Shown here in pieces: positions 8,247 to 17,362 of a stretch of DNA of 64,000 nt. The first letter of the stretch is position 1. Each line of letters begins with the position of its first letter. A program made the translations under genes and the position numbers. The stretch is from Achromobacter xylosoxidans (GTDB taxonomy: Bacteria; Pseudomonadota; Gammaproteobacteria; Burkholderiales; Burkholderiaceae_B). The DNA lies in the NCBI RefSeq assembly GCF_001457475.1, contig NZ_LN831029.1:1550001-1614000 (forward strand), read 5' to 3'. Below the pieces are notes generated by a model. That model saw only the letters and a program-made list of their open reading frames with translations. It was not told the origin of the DNA and made no database searches.

Positions 8247-8884
8247 GGGCGCGGGGCGTTGCGGCGGGCGCGGGCACGGGCCAGCGCGGATTCAATGGCG
8301 GCGCGCTTGCGGTCTTCGCCTTGCGCGTCATCGGAAGGGGCGGCGGGCGCCGGCGCGGCGGCGGGCTCGGGCGCCATCAGGCGGGCGTTGTCGGCCGCCA
8401 GCCGCTCCATGCGCGCCTGGTGGTGGCGATGGCGCTGGCGGCCGGCGGCGGCGTCAGCGGCGCTCCAGGCGCGGCCGGCGGGGACCATCTCGATGCAATC
8501 CACCGGACACGGCGCCACGCACAGGTCGCATCCGGTGCACCAGTCGGGCAGCACGGTGTGCATGTGCTTGTTGGCGCCGACGATGGCGTCGACCGGACAG
8601 GCCTGGATGCACAGCGTACAGCCGATGCAGTGCGCCTCGTCGATGCGGGCCACCAGCAGCGGACCGGGCTCGCCGCGGCTGGCGTCCAGCGGCAGGGCGG
8701 GGGTCTCCAGCAGCGCCGCCAGGGCGGCGATGCCTTCGTCGCCGCCCGGCGGGCAGCGGTTGATCGGAGCGGCCCCGGCGGCGATGGCCTCGGCATACGG
8801 CAGGCAGCCGTCGTAGCCGCACTTGGTGCATTGCGTCTGGGGCAGCAGGGCGTCGATGCGATCGGCGAGTGAGCGACAGGACAT
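8243..8884 (-). CDS. rsxB: RsxB/RnfB-type iron-sulphur protein
   Basis: A 213-residue protein. Cys19, 22 and 27 (with a fourth Cys near residue 42) form the N-terminal four-cysteine [4Fe-4S] domain of RnfB. Two ferredoxin motifs follow ([12 protein letters not shown] and [12 protein letters not shown]). It begins almost directly with the Fe-S domain and lacks the N-terminal membrane helix of E. coli RsxB. The C-terminal third is rich in Ala, Arg and Pro. No rnfA, C, D, G or E gene is nearby. It may act as a soluble electron carrier, possibly supplying nth or another Fe-S protein; that role is inference. The ATG at 8884 gives the family-like N-terminus. Confidence 0.85.
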   Translation of the reverse strand: MSCRSLADRIDALLPQTQCTKCGYDGCLPYAEAIAAGAAPINRCPPGGDEGIAALAALLETPALPLDASRGEPGPLLVARIDEAHCIGCTLCIQACPVDAIVGANKHMHTVLPDWCTGCDLCVAPCPVDCIEMVPAGRAWSAADAAAGRQRHRHHQARMERLAADNARLMAPEPAAAPAPAAPSDDAQGEDRKRAAIESALARARARRNAPRP

Positions 8885-8895
8885 GGCGGACAACG

Positions 8896-8924
8896 GGAAA
8901 AGCAAAGGGGCCCGCGAGGGCCCC
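8896..8924 (-). terminator. Rho-independent terminator after phaZ
   Basis: A perfect GGGGCCC/GGGCCCC hairpin (loop GCGA, 8907-8924) is followed on the minus strand by TTTGCTTTT. It closes the phaZ transcript and isolates it from rsxB-nth. Confidence 0.8.
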
Positions 8925-8946
8925 CGTGGACGGACGGTGAAAGGCC

Positions 8947-10173
8947 TCAGGCCGATTGCCGGATGAATTCCGCGATTTTAGGACAGATCATTTCGCGCCA
9001 GCGGCGGCCGGAGAAAATCCCGTAGTGGCCGCAGTTGGGGGCGGTGTAGTGCATCTTGCGGTCGGCCGGGATGTTCTTGCACAGCTTGATGGCGGCGCGC
9101 GTCTGGCCCTGGCCGGAGATGTCGTCCAGCTCGCCCTCGATGGTGAACAGCGCCACCTTCTTGATGTCGGCCGGGCGCACCAGCTGGCCGTCGACTTCCC
9201 AGGTGCCGTTGGGCAGCGCGAATTCCTGGAACACCATGCGGATGGTGTCCAGGTAGAACTCGGCCGGCATGTCCAGCACGGCGTTGTATTCGTCGTAGAA
9301 GCGGCGGTGGGCCTCGGCGTCGCTGTCGTCGCCGCGCAGCAGATCCAGGTAGAAGTCGTAGTGCGACTTCATGTGGCGGTCGGGATTCATGGCCATGAAC
9401 CCGGCATGCTGCAGGAAGCCCGGGTAGACCTTGCGGCCCGACCCCGGGTAGCGCGGCGGCACCGGGTGGATGACCTGGTTCTCGAACCACGAATAGGGCT
9501 TGGTGGTGGCCAGGCGGTTCACCTGCGTGGGCGACTGGCGCGGATCGATCGGGCCGCCCATCATGACCATGCTGCGCGGTTGGCAGGGATCGTTGGCCGA
9601 GGCCATCAGCGACACGGCGGCCAGCACCGGCACGGTGGGCTGGCAGACGGAAATCACGTGCACGTCCGGCCCCAGGTGGCGGATGAAGTCCTGCACGTAG
9701 CGCACGTAATCGTTCAGGTGGAACGGGCCGGCCGACAGCGGCACCATGCGCGCGTCGATCCAGTCGGTGACGTAGACGTCATGGCCGGGCAGCAAGGCGC
9801 GCACGGTATCGCGCAGCAGCGTGGCGTGATGGCCCGACAGCGGCGCCACCAGCAGCACCTTGGGATCGTCCTGCGGGGTCTGGCGCACGTCGCGATGGAA
9901 ATGCACCAGGCGGCAGAAGGGCTTGTCCAGCACGACCGATTCCGTCACCCGGACCGGCTTGCCGGCAATTTCCGTGGCGGGCAGGTTCCAGGCGGGTTTC
10001 TGGTATTCCTTGCCGATGCGCGTCATCAGCTCGTATCCCGCGGCCATCTGGCGCGAGATCGGGGTGTAGGCGAGGGGACTGTAAGGGCTGGAGAACAGCT
10101 GGGAACCGGCATCCGTGAATGCAGCGAACGGAGTCAGGAAGGCGCGCTGCATTTCGTGCAATTGGTACAGCAT
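8947..10173 (-). CDS. phaZ: Intracellular polyhydroxybutyrate depolymerase
   Basis: A 408-residue cytoplasmic PHB depolymerase of the Ralstonia PhaZ1 type, which mobilises storage granules to hydroxybutyrate. The nucleophile elbow is S-V-C-Q-P with Cys177, the cysteine that replaces serine in this family. There is no signal peptide, as expected. C-terminal features include the [15 protein letters not shown] segment carrying the likely catalytic histidine. It is a single-gene unit with a clear terminator downstream and a 236-base upstream gap towards fpr. It implies that the organism stores PHB. Confidence 0.92.
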   Translation of the reverse strand: MLYQLHEMQRAFLTPFAAFTDAGSQLFSSPYSPLAYTPISRQMAAGYELMTRIGKEYQKPAWNLPATEIAGKPVRVTESVVLDKPFCRLVHFHRDVRQTPQDDPKVLLVAPLSGHHATLLRDTVRALLPGHDVYVTDWIDARMVPLSAGPFHLNDYVRYVQDFIRHLGPDVHVISVCQPTVPVLAAVSLMASANDPCQPRSMVMMGGPIDPRQSPTQVNRLATTKPYSWFENQVIHPVPPRYPGSGRKVYPGFLQHAGFMAMNPDRHMKSHYDFYLDLLRGDDSDAEAHRRFYDEYNAVLDMPAEFYLDTIRMVFQEFALPNGTWEVDGQLVRPADIKKVALFTIEGELDDISGQGQTRAAIKLCKNIPADRKMHYTAPNCGHYGIFSGRRWREMICPKIAEFIRQSA

Positions 10174-10357
10174 TTGGGGAAGTCCTTCTGGGTCGTGCGT
10201 GTGCCCCGATTATTGCGCCGGGGAGTAACGGTATTTCCAATTTGTCTGACGAAAGCGCCCGAAAACCGGATTTTGTGTTGCAAAAATGCGACCCGTCATC
10301 CCTTGCGCACCAGTTTAGGGCGCAATCGTGTTGCATTGGAGGGTAAAACGGCGGATT

Positions 10358-10406
10358 TTCGCCCTAGGCCGGACGGGCCAGGAGGGGCCGATCCGGACCG
10401 GGCGAA
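10358..10406 (-). terminator. Imperfect stem-loop after fpr
   Basis: The arms ttcgccc (10358-10364) and gggcgaa (10400-10406) enclose a GC-rich, partly self-complementary interior just past the fpr stop. There is no clear T-tract, so terminator function is uncertain. The remaining 10174-10357 stretch should hold the phaZ promoter; no strong hexamer pair was recognised. Confidence 0.35.
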
Positions 10407-10409
10407 GAC

Positions 10410-11210
10410 TCACCAGTAGTTTTCCACCGCGAGGTTGCCGGGGATGCCGCGGCGGCCCGGCTTGAAGCCGCGTTCGCCCAGCAGCTTGCGGGCGTCGGCC
10501 AGCATGTCCGGATTGCCGCAGAGCATGATCTTCGCTTGCTCCGGGTCCAGCGGCAGGCCGGCCAGGCGTTCCAGTCCGCCGTCGGCGATCAGGGCGGTCA
10601 GGCGCGCCTGCGGCATGCCGGGCAGCGTCTCGCGAGTGGCGATCGGCAGGTAGGTCAGCTTGTCCGGCTCGGCCGCGAACAGCTCCGCCAGGGACGGGTC
10701 ATTGCGCCAGCCTTCGATTTCCTCGCGGTAGGCCAGCTCCGCCGCGGTGCGCACGCCGTGCACCAGGACGATGCGGCGGTAGGCACGCCACACGGCCGGG
10801 TCGCGCAGGATCGACAGGTAGGCCGACAGGCCGGTGCCGGAGGCCAGCAGCCAGAGGTCGCCGCCGGGGGCGAAGCGTTCCAGCGTCAGGAAGCCGTAGG
10901 GCGCTTTCTCGACATACAGCGCGTCGCCGGGCTGCAGCCGCGCCATGCGCGGGCTGAACAGGCCCTCGGGCACCACGATGGAATAGAACTCCAGCCAGGG
11001 CTGGTGTGGCGCCGAGACCATCGAATAGGCGCGCCACAGCGTCGGCAGGCCATCGGGGTCGTCCGCGCCCGGCAGACCGACGCGGGCGAACTGGCCCGGC
11101 TGGAAGGCATACGCGTCGTCGCGCGTGACGCGCACCGAGAACAGTTTGTCGGGCACCCAGGTATGGACGTGGGTGACGGTCTGGCGCGTGTATTTGGAAT
11201 CGTCGGTCAT
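10410..11210 (-). CDS. fpr: Ferredoxin--NADP+ reductase
   Basis: A 266-residue FAD flavoprotein of the bacterial Fpr type. It exchanges electrons between NADPH and ferredoxin/flavodoxin. The FAD-binding motif is RAYSM (family RxYS), the NADP domain has [13 protein letters not shown], the GNPDML segment binds the nicotinamide side, and the protein ends VENYW, close to the usual aromatic C-terminus. It lies 46 bases downstream of the ferredoxin gene fdxA on the same strand, so the two probably form a reductase/ferredoxin pair from one transcript. Confidence 0.92.
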   Translation of the reverse strand: MTDDSKYTRQTVTHVHTWVPDKLFSVRVTRDDAYAFQPGQFARVGLPGADDPDGLPTLWRAYSMVSAPHQPWLEFYSIVVPEGLFSPRMARLQPGDALYVEKAPYGFLTLERFAPGGDLWLLASGTGLSAYLSILRDPAVWRAYRRIVLVHGVRTAAELAYREEIEGWRNDPSLAELFAAEPDKLTYLPIATRETLPGMPQARLTALIADGGLERLAGLPLDPEQAKIMLCGNPDMLADARKLLGERGFKPGRRGIPGNLAVENYW

Positions 11211-11256
11211 CGGCGCATCGCGCGGCGCGGGCCGCTGGCGGCCGCGCGCTCGCGGA

Positions 11257-11580
11257 TCATTTTTCCAGGTATTGCAGCTTGTCCTGCTTGCCGTTCCATT
11301 CGTCGGCGTCGGGCAGCGGCTTCTTGGCTCGGCTGATGCTGGCGAACTCGGGCGAGAGTTCGGCGTTCAGGGCGATGAAGTTGAGCTGGTCCTGCGGCAC
11401 GTCTTCCTCGGCGTAGATGGCGTTGGCCGGGCATTCGGGGATGCACACGGCGCAGTCGATGCATTCGTCGGGGTCGATCACCAGGAAGTTCGGACCCTCA
11501 CGAAAACAGTCCACCGGGCATACGTCGACGCAATCGGTGTACTTGCACTTGATACAGTTTTCGGTGACTACGTGGGTCAT
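11257..11580 (-). CDS. fdxA: Seven-iron ferredoxin FdxA
   Basis: A 107-residue ferredoxin with one [3Fe-4S] and one [4Fe-4S] cluster. By position Cys9, 17 and 50 should hold the 3Fe cluster and Cys21, 40, 43 and 46 the 4Fe cluster; Cys12 and Cys25 are extra. The length and the C-terminal extension after residue 55 match the Azotobacter FdI-like group. The ATG at 11580 gives the conserved MTHVVTENC start; an in-frame extension upstream is not family-like. It is followed by fpr and is divergent from pncB. Confidence 0.95.
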   Translation of the reverse strand: MTHVVTENCIKCKYTDCVDVCPVDCFREGPNFLVIDPDECIDCAVCIPECPANAIYAEEDVPQDQLNFIALNAELSPEFASISRAKKPLPDADEWNGKQDKLQYLEK

Positions 11581-11736
11581 TCTCAGGAGCTCCGGGCTGG
11601 CGGCATTTGTGTCTTGTTGCGCCAATTTTACCCAATGCGGGGCCGATACGCCGCCAATACCCTGTTGACATCGTGGCGCAATGGGGGGTCGGCCGGGCCC
11701 GCTATGCTATGGTGTCGCGAAACGATACGCGCAATC

Positions 11737-12912
11737 ATGATAATCACCTCGCTGCTCGACACCGACCTGTATAAATTCAGCATGATGCAGGTGGTGCTGC
11801 ATCAGTTTCCCGCTGCCCAGGTCGAGTACCGTTACAAATGCCGGACTCCGGGGGTCAACCTGCGCCCCTACCTGGACGAAATTCGCGAAGAAGTGCACCA
11901 GCTGTGCCAGTTGCGCTTCACCGAGGACGAACTTAAATATCTGGGTGGCTTGCGTTTCATCAAAAGCGACTTCGTCGATTTCCTCGAATTGTTCCACCTG
12001 CCCGAGCGCTGCATCAGCATCGAGGAGGGCGAGGGGCCGGGCGAGATCAGCATCGAGGTCAAGGGCCCCTGGCTGCACACCATCCTGTTCGAGATCCCGG
12101 TGCTGGCCATCGTCAACGAGGTCTACTTCCGCAACACGCGCAAGAACCCGGACTGGGCCGAGGGCCGCAAGCGCCTGCAGTCCAAGATGCACCTGGTGCT
12201 GGACGATCCGGCGCTGGCCGATTTCCGCGTGGCCGAATACGGCACCCGCCGCCGCTTCTCCAAGGTCTGGCATGAAGAGATCGTGTCGACCATGAAGGCC
12301 CAGATGGGGCCGCACTTCGCCGGCACCAGCAACGTGCTGCTGGCCAAGCAGCACGAAGTCCTGCCGCTGGGCACCATGGGCCACGAATACCTGCAGGCCT
12401 GCCAGGCGCTCGGTCCGCGGCTGCGTGATTCGCAGGTGTTCGCGCTGGAAGTGTGGGCCAAGGAATACCGCGGCGACCTGGGCATCGCGCTGTCGGACGT
12501 CTATGGCATGGACGCCTTCCTGCGCGACTTCGACATGTATTTCTGCAAGCTGTTCGACGGCGCGCGGCACGATTCGGGCGATCCCTTCGTCTGGGGCGAA
12601 CGCTTGCTCGAGCACTACCGCAAGAACCGCGTCGACCCGCGCGCCAAGACGCTGGTGTTCTCGGATTCGCTGACCTTCCCGCGCGCCATCGAGCTGGCGC
12701 GCCAGTTCGCCGGCCGCTGCAAGGTGTCATTCGGCATCGGCACCAACCTGACCAACGACCTCGGCCACGAACCGCTGCAGATCGTCATGAAGATGGTGCG
12801 TTGCAATGGCCAGCCGGTGGCCAAGGTGTCCGACGCGCCCGAGAAGACCATGTGCGACGATCCGGCCTACCTGGCCTATCTGCGCCAGGTGTTCCAGCTG
12901 CCGCCCGCCTGA
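11737..12912 (+). CDS. pncB: Nicotinate phosphoribosyltransferase
   Basis: A 391-residue enzyme of NAD salvage that joins nicotinate to PRPP using ATP to give nicotinate mononucleotide. The N-terminal [11 protein letters not shown] is the family signature, and the HDSGDPF and [10 protein letters not shown] segments line the phosphoribosyl site. The start is ATG 11737 (MIITSLL). A longer in-frame reading back to 11125 crosses fdxA and fpr antisense and is rejected. It is monocistronic, divergent from fdxA across about 156 bases; a TTGACA occurs at 11665-11670 but without a -10 at proper spacing. Confidence 0.95.
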   Translation: MIITSLLDTDLYKFSMMQVVLHQFPAAQVEYRYKCRTPGVNLRPYLDEIREEVHQLCQLRFTEDELKYLGGLRFIKSDFVDFLELFHLPERCISIEEGEGPGEISIEVKGPWLHTILFEIPVLAIVNEVYFRNTRKNPDWAEGRKRLQSKMHLVLDDPALADFRVAEYGTRRRFSKVWHEEIVSTMKAQMGPHFAGTSNVLLAKQHEVLPLGTMGHEYLQACQALGPRLRDSQVFALEVWAKEYRGDLGIALSDVYGMDAFLRDFDMYFCKLFDGARHDSGDPFVWGERLLEHYRKNRVDPRAKTLVFSDSLTFPRAIELARQFAGRCKVSFGIGTNLTNDLGHEPLQIVMKMVRCNGQPVAKVSDAPEKTMCDDPAYLAYLRQVFQLPPA

Positions 12913-12982
12913 AACCCGGTCAGGGTAAAGTTCGCCATTCTTCGCATTGTTCAACCCGCAACTCGTCATTAGGGGAATATTC

Positions 12983-13336
12983 ATGAGCAGCATCAAGCGC
13001 TTCCACGTCGCCAAGCGCCTGTCGGACATGGCCGTGTACAACGGCGTCGCGTACCTGGCGGGCCAGGTGCCGGACGATTCCACGCTGGACATCACCGGCC
13101 AGACCGAGCAAGTGCTCGCCACCATCGACCGCCTGCTGGCTGAAGCCGGCACGGACAAGACCAAGATCCTGATGGCCCAGATCTACGTGGCCAACATGAA
13201 GGAATTCGACGGCATGAACAAGGCCTGGGACGCCTGGGTCGCCGACGGCAACTCGCCCCCGCGCGCCACCGTCGAGGCCCGCCTGGCCAATCCCGACTTC
13301 AAGGTCGAGATCGTCGTCACCGCGGCCGTCGCCTGA
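12983..13336 (+). CDS. RidA family protein
   Basis: A 117-residue member of the RidA/YjgF/UK114 family. Canonical RidA hydrolyses reactive enamine/imine intermediates such as 2-aminoacrylate. The conserved arginine is present in the PPRATVEARL segment, with the expected acidic residues nearby, but the local context (ARLANPDFKVEI) differs from the canonical EARLPxxxxVEI of RidA, so it may be a paralogue with a narrower role. The start follows AGGGG. It lies 70 bases after pncB and ends at a strong terminator, so both could share a transcript. Confidence 0.85.
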   Translation: MSSIKRFHVAKRLSDMAVYNGVAYLAGQVPDDSTLDITGQTEQVLATIDRLLAEAGTDKTKILMAQIYVANMKEFDGMNKAWDAWVADGNSPPRATVEARLANPDFKVEIVVTAAVA

Positions 13337-13355
13337 TCGGCGCGTCCGCGCGATG

Positions 13356-13388
13356 AAAAGCCCTCCGGCAGGCCGGAGGGCTTTTTTT
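13356..13388 (+). terminator. Rho-independent terminator
   Basis: GCCCTCCGGC/GCCGGAGGGC with a two-base AG spacer, flanked by AAAA and a run of seven T. It ends the RidA transcript and, with the A-run, can work in both directions against the opposing flavodoxin-like gene. Confidence 0.9.
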
Positions 13389-13502
13389 GTTTTGCGCAGG
13401 CCGTCGCGTGGCGTCACGGCGCCGTGACCGCCGGGAAGAATTGCCGACTCTGGCGACGCGCGCCGGGTCGGCCGGCCCGCGCTGACCGGCGGCTGGCCCG
13501 CG

Positions 13503-14012
13503 TCAACCCGCCGTCAGCAGCAGGCCCGCGAGCAGGCCGCCGGTTTGCTCGCAGCGCGCCAGCTCGGCCGGGGCCACCGTCTTGGGGGCGGCGATCTGTT
13601 CCGGCGTCTGGGCGCCCAGGTTGACGATCAGGGCCGGCGCCAAGGCCCGCAGCCGCCAGCCGGTGCAGATGCGCTCCACCTGGCGCGCCGCGCCGGCGCC
13701 GTCGCTGCCGGCGCTGACCAGGCAGGCGTAGGGCCGGCCGGATATGCGATCGAGCACGCCGTAGTAGCAGCGGTCGAAGAACTCCTTCATTTCGCCGCTC
13801 AGGCTGGCCAGGTTTTCCGGCGCGCAGAACAGGAAGCCGTCGCTGGCCAGCACCTCGTCGACCCCGGCGTCCGCGGCGCGGCGCAGCGTCACCGCCAGGT
13901 CGTCCGCCTGTTCCAGCTGCGCCGCCGCCGCGGCCGCGCCGCGGGCGGCGGCCTCGGCCATCTGGCGGGCCGCGCCGGTGCGGGAATGCCACACGATCAG
14001 CAGCCGTTTCAT
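13503..14012 (-). CDS. Flavodoxin-like FMN protein
   Basis: A 169-residue protein with a flavodoxin fold. The N-terminus MKRLLIVWHSRTGAARQMAEA contains the S-x-T-G phosphate loop for FMN, and LFCAPENLASLSGEMKEFFDR matches the WrbA/NADPH-dependent FMN reductase segment that contacts the flavin ring. It is probably an NAD(P)H-dependent oxidoreductase or a flavodoxin-like carrier; the partner is unknown. Its ATG overlaps the stop of the MtfA-like peptidase gene (14009-14012), so the two are co-translated. Confidence 0.75.
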   Translation of the reverse strand: MKRLLIVWHSRTGAARQMAEAAARGAAAAAAQLEQADDLAVTLRRAADAGVDEVLASDGFLFCAPENLASLSGEMKEFFDRCYYGVLDRISGRPYACLVSAGSDGAGAARQVERICTGWRLRALAPALIVNLGAQTPEQIAAPKTVAPAELARCEQTGGLLAGLLLTAG

Positions 14013-14842
14013 GGGTAGCGCGCCAGGGTGTCCTGGCGGTAGTAGGCCCGCAGCAGGCCGAACCATTCGGGCAGGGCCTCGGCCATGGGGTGGGGATCGA
14101 CGAAGAAGTGCTCGGAACTGACGGCGAAGAACTCGGCCTCGTCGGTGGCGGCGTAGGGATCCAGCGGCAACTGGCCGTACCAGGCGTCGGCCTCGGCGCT
14201 TTCCGGGTCCACGTCATGCGGAATCGCGGCCTCCACCGCGTCCACCGCGGCGATGAAACGGTCCAGGCTGTCGTCCAGGACGCGGCGCCATTCGCGCGGC
14301 TTGATATCGCCGTGCGCCGCCAGCGACGGCATGCCGTCGGCAAAGCCCGCTTGCAGGTCGAGCTTGTGCGCGAACTCGTGGATCACCACGTTGAAGCCGC
14401 CCTCGGACAGTTGCGTGTCCTCCCAGGACAGCACCAGCGGGCCGCCTTCCCAGGCCTCGCCGGCGGCGTCCTCCAGGTATTCGTGCATCACGCCGTCCTC
14501 GTCCATCTGCTTGCGCGGGATGCGAAAGCCCGCGGGGTACACGATGATTTCGTCCCAGCCTTCGTACAGCGTGGGCGTCAGGTTCAGGATAGGCAGGCTG
14601 GCCTGGGCGGCGATCGACAGCCGCATGAAGTCGGTGACCTCCAGGCCGCGGGCGCCATTGATGGTCTTGCTGGCCAGCAGCCAGGCCGAGCGCGCCAGCA
14701 ACTGCGCGGATTCGTCGGCGTCCAGCGCCGCCAGGAAGGGGTGGGCCTGCAGCACCTGCCGCCAGAGGTCGGGCGCGATCCGGGCCTGCATCTGCGCCAC
14801 CTCGGCGGCGCGCGCTCCCCGGCCCTTGAGCCAGCGCAACAT
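14009..14842 (-). CDS. mtfA: M90 zinc peptidase, MtfA family
   Basis: A 277-residue cytoplasmic metallopeptidase. The zinc motif HEFAH has His155, Glu156 and His159, near the E. coli MtfA positions, and a C-terminal AVSSEHFF segment provides the further ligand glutamate. In E. coli, MtfA binds the repressor Mlc and so affects glucose PTS expression; whether a Mlc partner exists here is not visible. There is no signal peptide. It is the first gene of a two-gene unit with the flavodoxin-like protein and is divergent from relA. Confidence 0.88.
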   Translation of the reverse strand: MLRWLKGRGARAAEVAQMQARIAPDLWRQVLQAHPFLAALDADESAQLLARSAWLLASKTINGARGLEVTDFMRLSIAAQASLPILNLTPTLYEGWDEIIVYPAGFRIPRKQMDEDGVMHEYLEDAAGEAWEGGPLVLSWEDTQLSEGGFNVVIHEFAHKLDLQAGFADGMPSLAAHGDIKPREWRRVLDDSLDRFIAAVDAVEAAIPHDVDPESAEADAWYGQLPLDPYAATDEAEFFAVSSEHFFVDPHPMAEALPEWFGLLRAYYRQDTLARYP

Positions 14843-14950
14843 AAGCTTGGGTTCCTTGTATATGTGCCTGGCGTTCGCCAGGGTTTTCAGCGTTGATTCC
14901 TAGTGTAGAGTGTCGGAATCCTCGATTACCGTAACCGCAATACGCCCGCG

Positions 14951-17242
14951 ATGTCCGCCCCGCCCGTTCCTGATGCGCCTTCGCCTTTCGACGCTTCCTG
15001 GCGACAGGAGGCGGGGGCGGGCCTCGACGCCGACGGCCTTGCGCTTATCGACCAGGCGGTGGCCTGGTCGGTTCCCCGTTTCGAGGGCCAGCAGGCCCTG
15101 ACCGGCGAACCGCTGGCCTCGCACGGCGCCGGCGTGGTGCGGATCCTGGCCGGCCTGCACACCGACGCCGCCACGCGCGCCGCGGCCCTGCTGGCCGCCT
15201 TGCCGACCGACCTGACCGCGCCGGCTCCCGCGCTGCGCAACGACCCCGTCGCCACCACCTTCGGCGCCGAGGTCGCCCGCCTGGTGCAGGGCACCCGGGC
15301 CCTGTTGCGGCTGGGCGTGGTCGCGCGCCAGGCCAGCGACGCCGAAGCGGAAACCGGCTCGCAGAAGGAAATGCAGCGCAAGATGCTGCTGGCCATGGCG
15401 GCCGATCTGCGCATCGTGCTGATGCGCCTGGCCTCGCGCCTGCGCACCCTGCGCTGGCACGCCGAAAGCAAGACGCCCTGTTCGACCGCCTTCGCCCGCG
15501 AAACCCTGGACCTGTACGCGCCGCTGGCCAACCGCCTGGGCATCTGGCAGATCAAGTGGGAAATGGAAGACCTGGCGTTCCGCTTCCTGGAGCCCGACCG
15601 CTACAAGCAGATCGCCCGCCTGCTCGAGGAAAAGCGGGTCGAGCGCGAAGCCTTCATCGCCGGCGCCATCGAACGCCTGCAGACGGCGCTGGCCAAACAT
15701 GGCATCGAAGCCGAGGTCAGCGGCCGGCCCAAGCACATCTACAGCATCTGGAACAAGATGCGGGTCAAGCGCCTGGATTTCTCGCAGATGTACGACCTGC
15801 GCGCGCTGCGCATCATCGTCGACGACGTGCGCGCCTGCTACACGGCGCTGGGCATGGTGCACGAGATGTGGACACCGCTGTCCGACGAGTTCGACGACTA
15901 CATCTCGCGGCCCAAGCCCAACGGTTACCGTTCGCTGCATACCGTGGTGGCCGACGACGACGGCCGGCCGTTCGAGGTGCAGATCCGCACGCGCGAGATG
16001 CACCAGTTCGCCGAGTACGGCATGGCCGCGCACTGGCGCTACAAGGAAGCCGGCGCCAAGGGCGGGCAGGTGGCGGCCTCCAGCGAGTACGACCGGCAAC
16101 TGGCCTGGATGCGCCAACTGCTGGCCTGGAACACGGACGTCGAGGCGGGCGATGGCGCCGCGGCCGACAAGTCCGATGCGGCCAAGCCCGCCGCCGCCAA
16201 GTCCGGCCCGGGCAAGAGCCGCCACGCCGCCGTCACGCCGGCTCCCACGGACGAGCGCATCTACGTGCTGACGCCGCAGGCGCGGGTGATCGAGCTGCCG
16301 GCCGGCGCCACGCCGGTCGACTTCGCCTATCACCTGCATACCGACCTGGGCCACCGCTGCCGCGGCGCGCGGGTCGACGGCCAGATGGTGCCGCTGCAGA
16401 CACGCCTGGCCACCGGCCAGACGGTCGAGATCATCTCGGCCAAGTCCGGCGGCCCGTCGCGCGACTGGCTCAATCCACAGCTCGGGTTCCTGGCCAGCCC
16501 GCGCGCCCGCGCCAAGGTGCGCATGTGGTTCAACGCCATCGAACTGCAGCAGCGCATCACGCAAGGCCAGGCGCTGGTCGAAAAGGAACTGCAACGGCTG
16601 GGCAAGACCGCGGTCAATCTCGAACAACTGGCGCAGAACCTCGGGTTCGCCCGCGCCGACGACCTGTACGTGGCCGCCGCCAAGGAAGAATTCAGCCTGC
16701 GCCAGATCGACGCCGTGTTCCAGCAGCCGGCGCCCGCCGCCGAGCCGCAGCCGGCCGCCCTGCGCCACGCCAGCGCCGGCAGCGCCGAGAAAAGCGGCAA
16801 GAGCGGGGTGCTGGTGGTGGGCGTGGGCTCGCTGCTGACGCAGCTGGCGCGCTGCTGCCGCCCGGCGCCGCCCGACGCCATCGCCGGTTTCGTGACGCGC
16901 GGGCGCGGGGTGTCGATCCACCGCAGCGACTGCCACAGCTATCTGGCGCTGGCCGCGCGCGAGCCCGAGCGCGTGATCGAGGTGGCCTGGGGCGAGACCC
17001 CTGCGGACACGTTCTATCCGGTCGACATCAGCGTGCGCGCGCACGACCGCTCCGGCCTGCTGCGCGACCTGTCCGAAGTGTTCGCGCGGCTGCGCCTGAA
17101 CGTGGTGGGCGTGAACACCCAGAGCCGGCAGTCGCTGGCCCATATGGTGTTCACGGTGGAAGTGCGCGGCGGCGAATCGCTGGCGCGCGCGCTGGATGCC
17201 CTGGCGGAAGTGCCGGGCGTGTCGTCGGCGGTGCGCCGCTAG
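14951..17242 (+). CDS. relA: (p)ppGpp synthetase RelA
   Basis: A 763-residue long RelA/SpoT homologue. The order is a degenerate hydrolase domain (about 50-200), a synthetase domain (about 250-380), TGS (about 435-500) and a C-terminal ACT (about 690-763). The synthetase carries EFDD at 313-316, the EXDD signature of monofunctional RelA, and the NGYRSLHTVV segment. The hydrolase region has lost the HDxxED metal site (SHGAGVVRI and AALLAALPTD in its place), so it should make but not degrade (p)ppGpp. It responds to uncharged tRNA on stalled ribosomes. The ATG at 14951 is the start. A second, bifunctional SpoT is expected elsewhere. Confidence 0.95.
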   Translation: MSAPPVPDAPSPFDASWRQEAGAGLDADGLALIDQAVAWSVPRFEGQQALTGEPLASHGAGVVRILAGLHTDAATRAAALLAALPTDLTAPAPALRNDPVATTFGAEVARLVQGTRALLRLGVVARQASDAEAETGSQKEMQRKMLLAMAADLRIVLMRLASRLRTLRWHAESKTPCSTAFARETLDLYAPLANRLGIWQIKWEMEDLAFRFLEPDRYKQIARLLEEKRVEREAFIAGAIERLQTALAKHGIEAEVSGRPKHIYSIWNKMRVKRLDFSQMYDLRALRIIVDDVRACYTALGMVHEMWTPLSDEFDDYISRPKPNGYRSLHTVVADDDGRPFEVQIRTREMHQFAEYGMAAHWRYKEAGAKGGQVAASSEYDRQLAWMRQLLAWNTDVEAGDGAAADKSDAAKPAAAKSGPGKSRHAAVTPAPTDERIYVLTPQARVIELPAGATPVDFAYHLHTDLGHRCRGARVDGQMVPLQTRLATGQTVEIISAKSGGPSRDWLNPQLGFLASPRARAKVRMWFNAIELQQRITQGQALVEKELQRLGKTAVNLEQLAQNLGFARADDLYVAAAKEEFSLRQIDAVFQQPAPAAEPQPAALRHASAGSAEKSGKSGVLVVGVGSLLTQLARCCRPAPPDAIAGFVTRGRGVSIHRSDCHSYLALAAREPERVIEVAWGETPADTFYPVDISVRAHDRSGLLRDLSEVFARLRLNVVGVNTQSRQSLAHMVFTVEVRGGESLARALDALAEVPGVSSAVRR

Positions 17243-17337
17243 CCTGCGACGCAAGACGGGCCGCCCCGGGGACGGGCGGCTCGGAAGAGGGCGCCCATGC
17301 AAGGCCGTTGCCAGGGGCGCCCCGTAATGGACCATCG

Positions 17338-17358
17338 CCCGGGCCATCGCGGCCCGGG
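17338..17358. terminator. GC-rich hairpin between relA and the MHS transporter
   Basis: cccgggcc/ggcccggg with a 5-base loop lies between the two convergent genes. No T-tract follows on either strand, so it is a possible Rho-assisted bidirectional terminator. Confidence 0.4.
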
Positions 17359-17362
17359 AATA

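Noticed and set aside
11665..11670. pncB promoter at a perfect TTGACA
   Set aside because: No -10-like hexamer at 16-18 bases; the next candidate is about 32 bases away.
14900..17347. Open frame of about 815 codons on the minus strand opposite relA
   Set aside because: High-GC shadow with His/Arg/Gly-rich low-complexity sequence; relA has full domain support.
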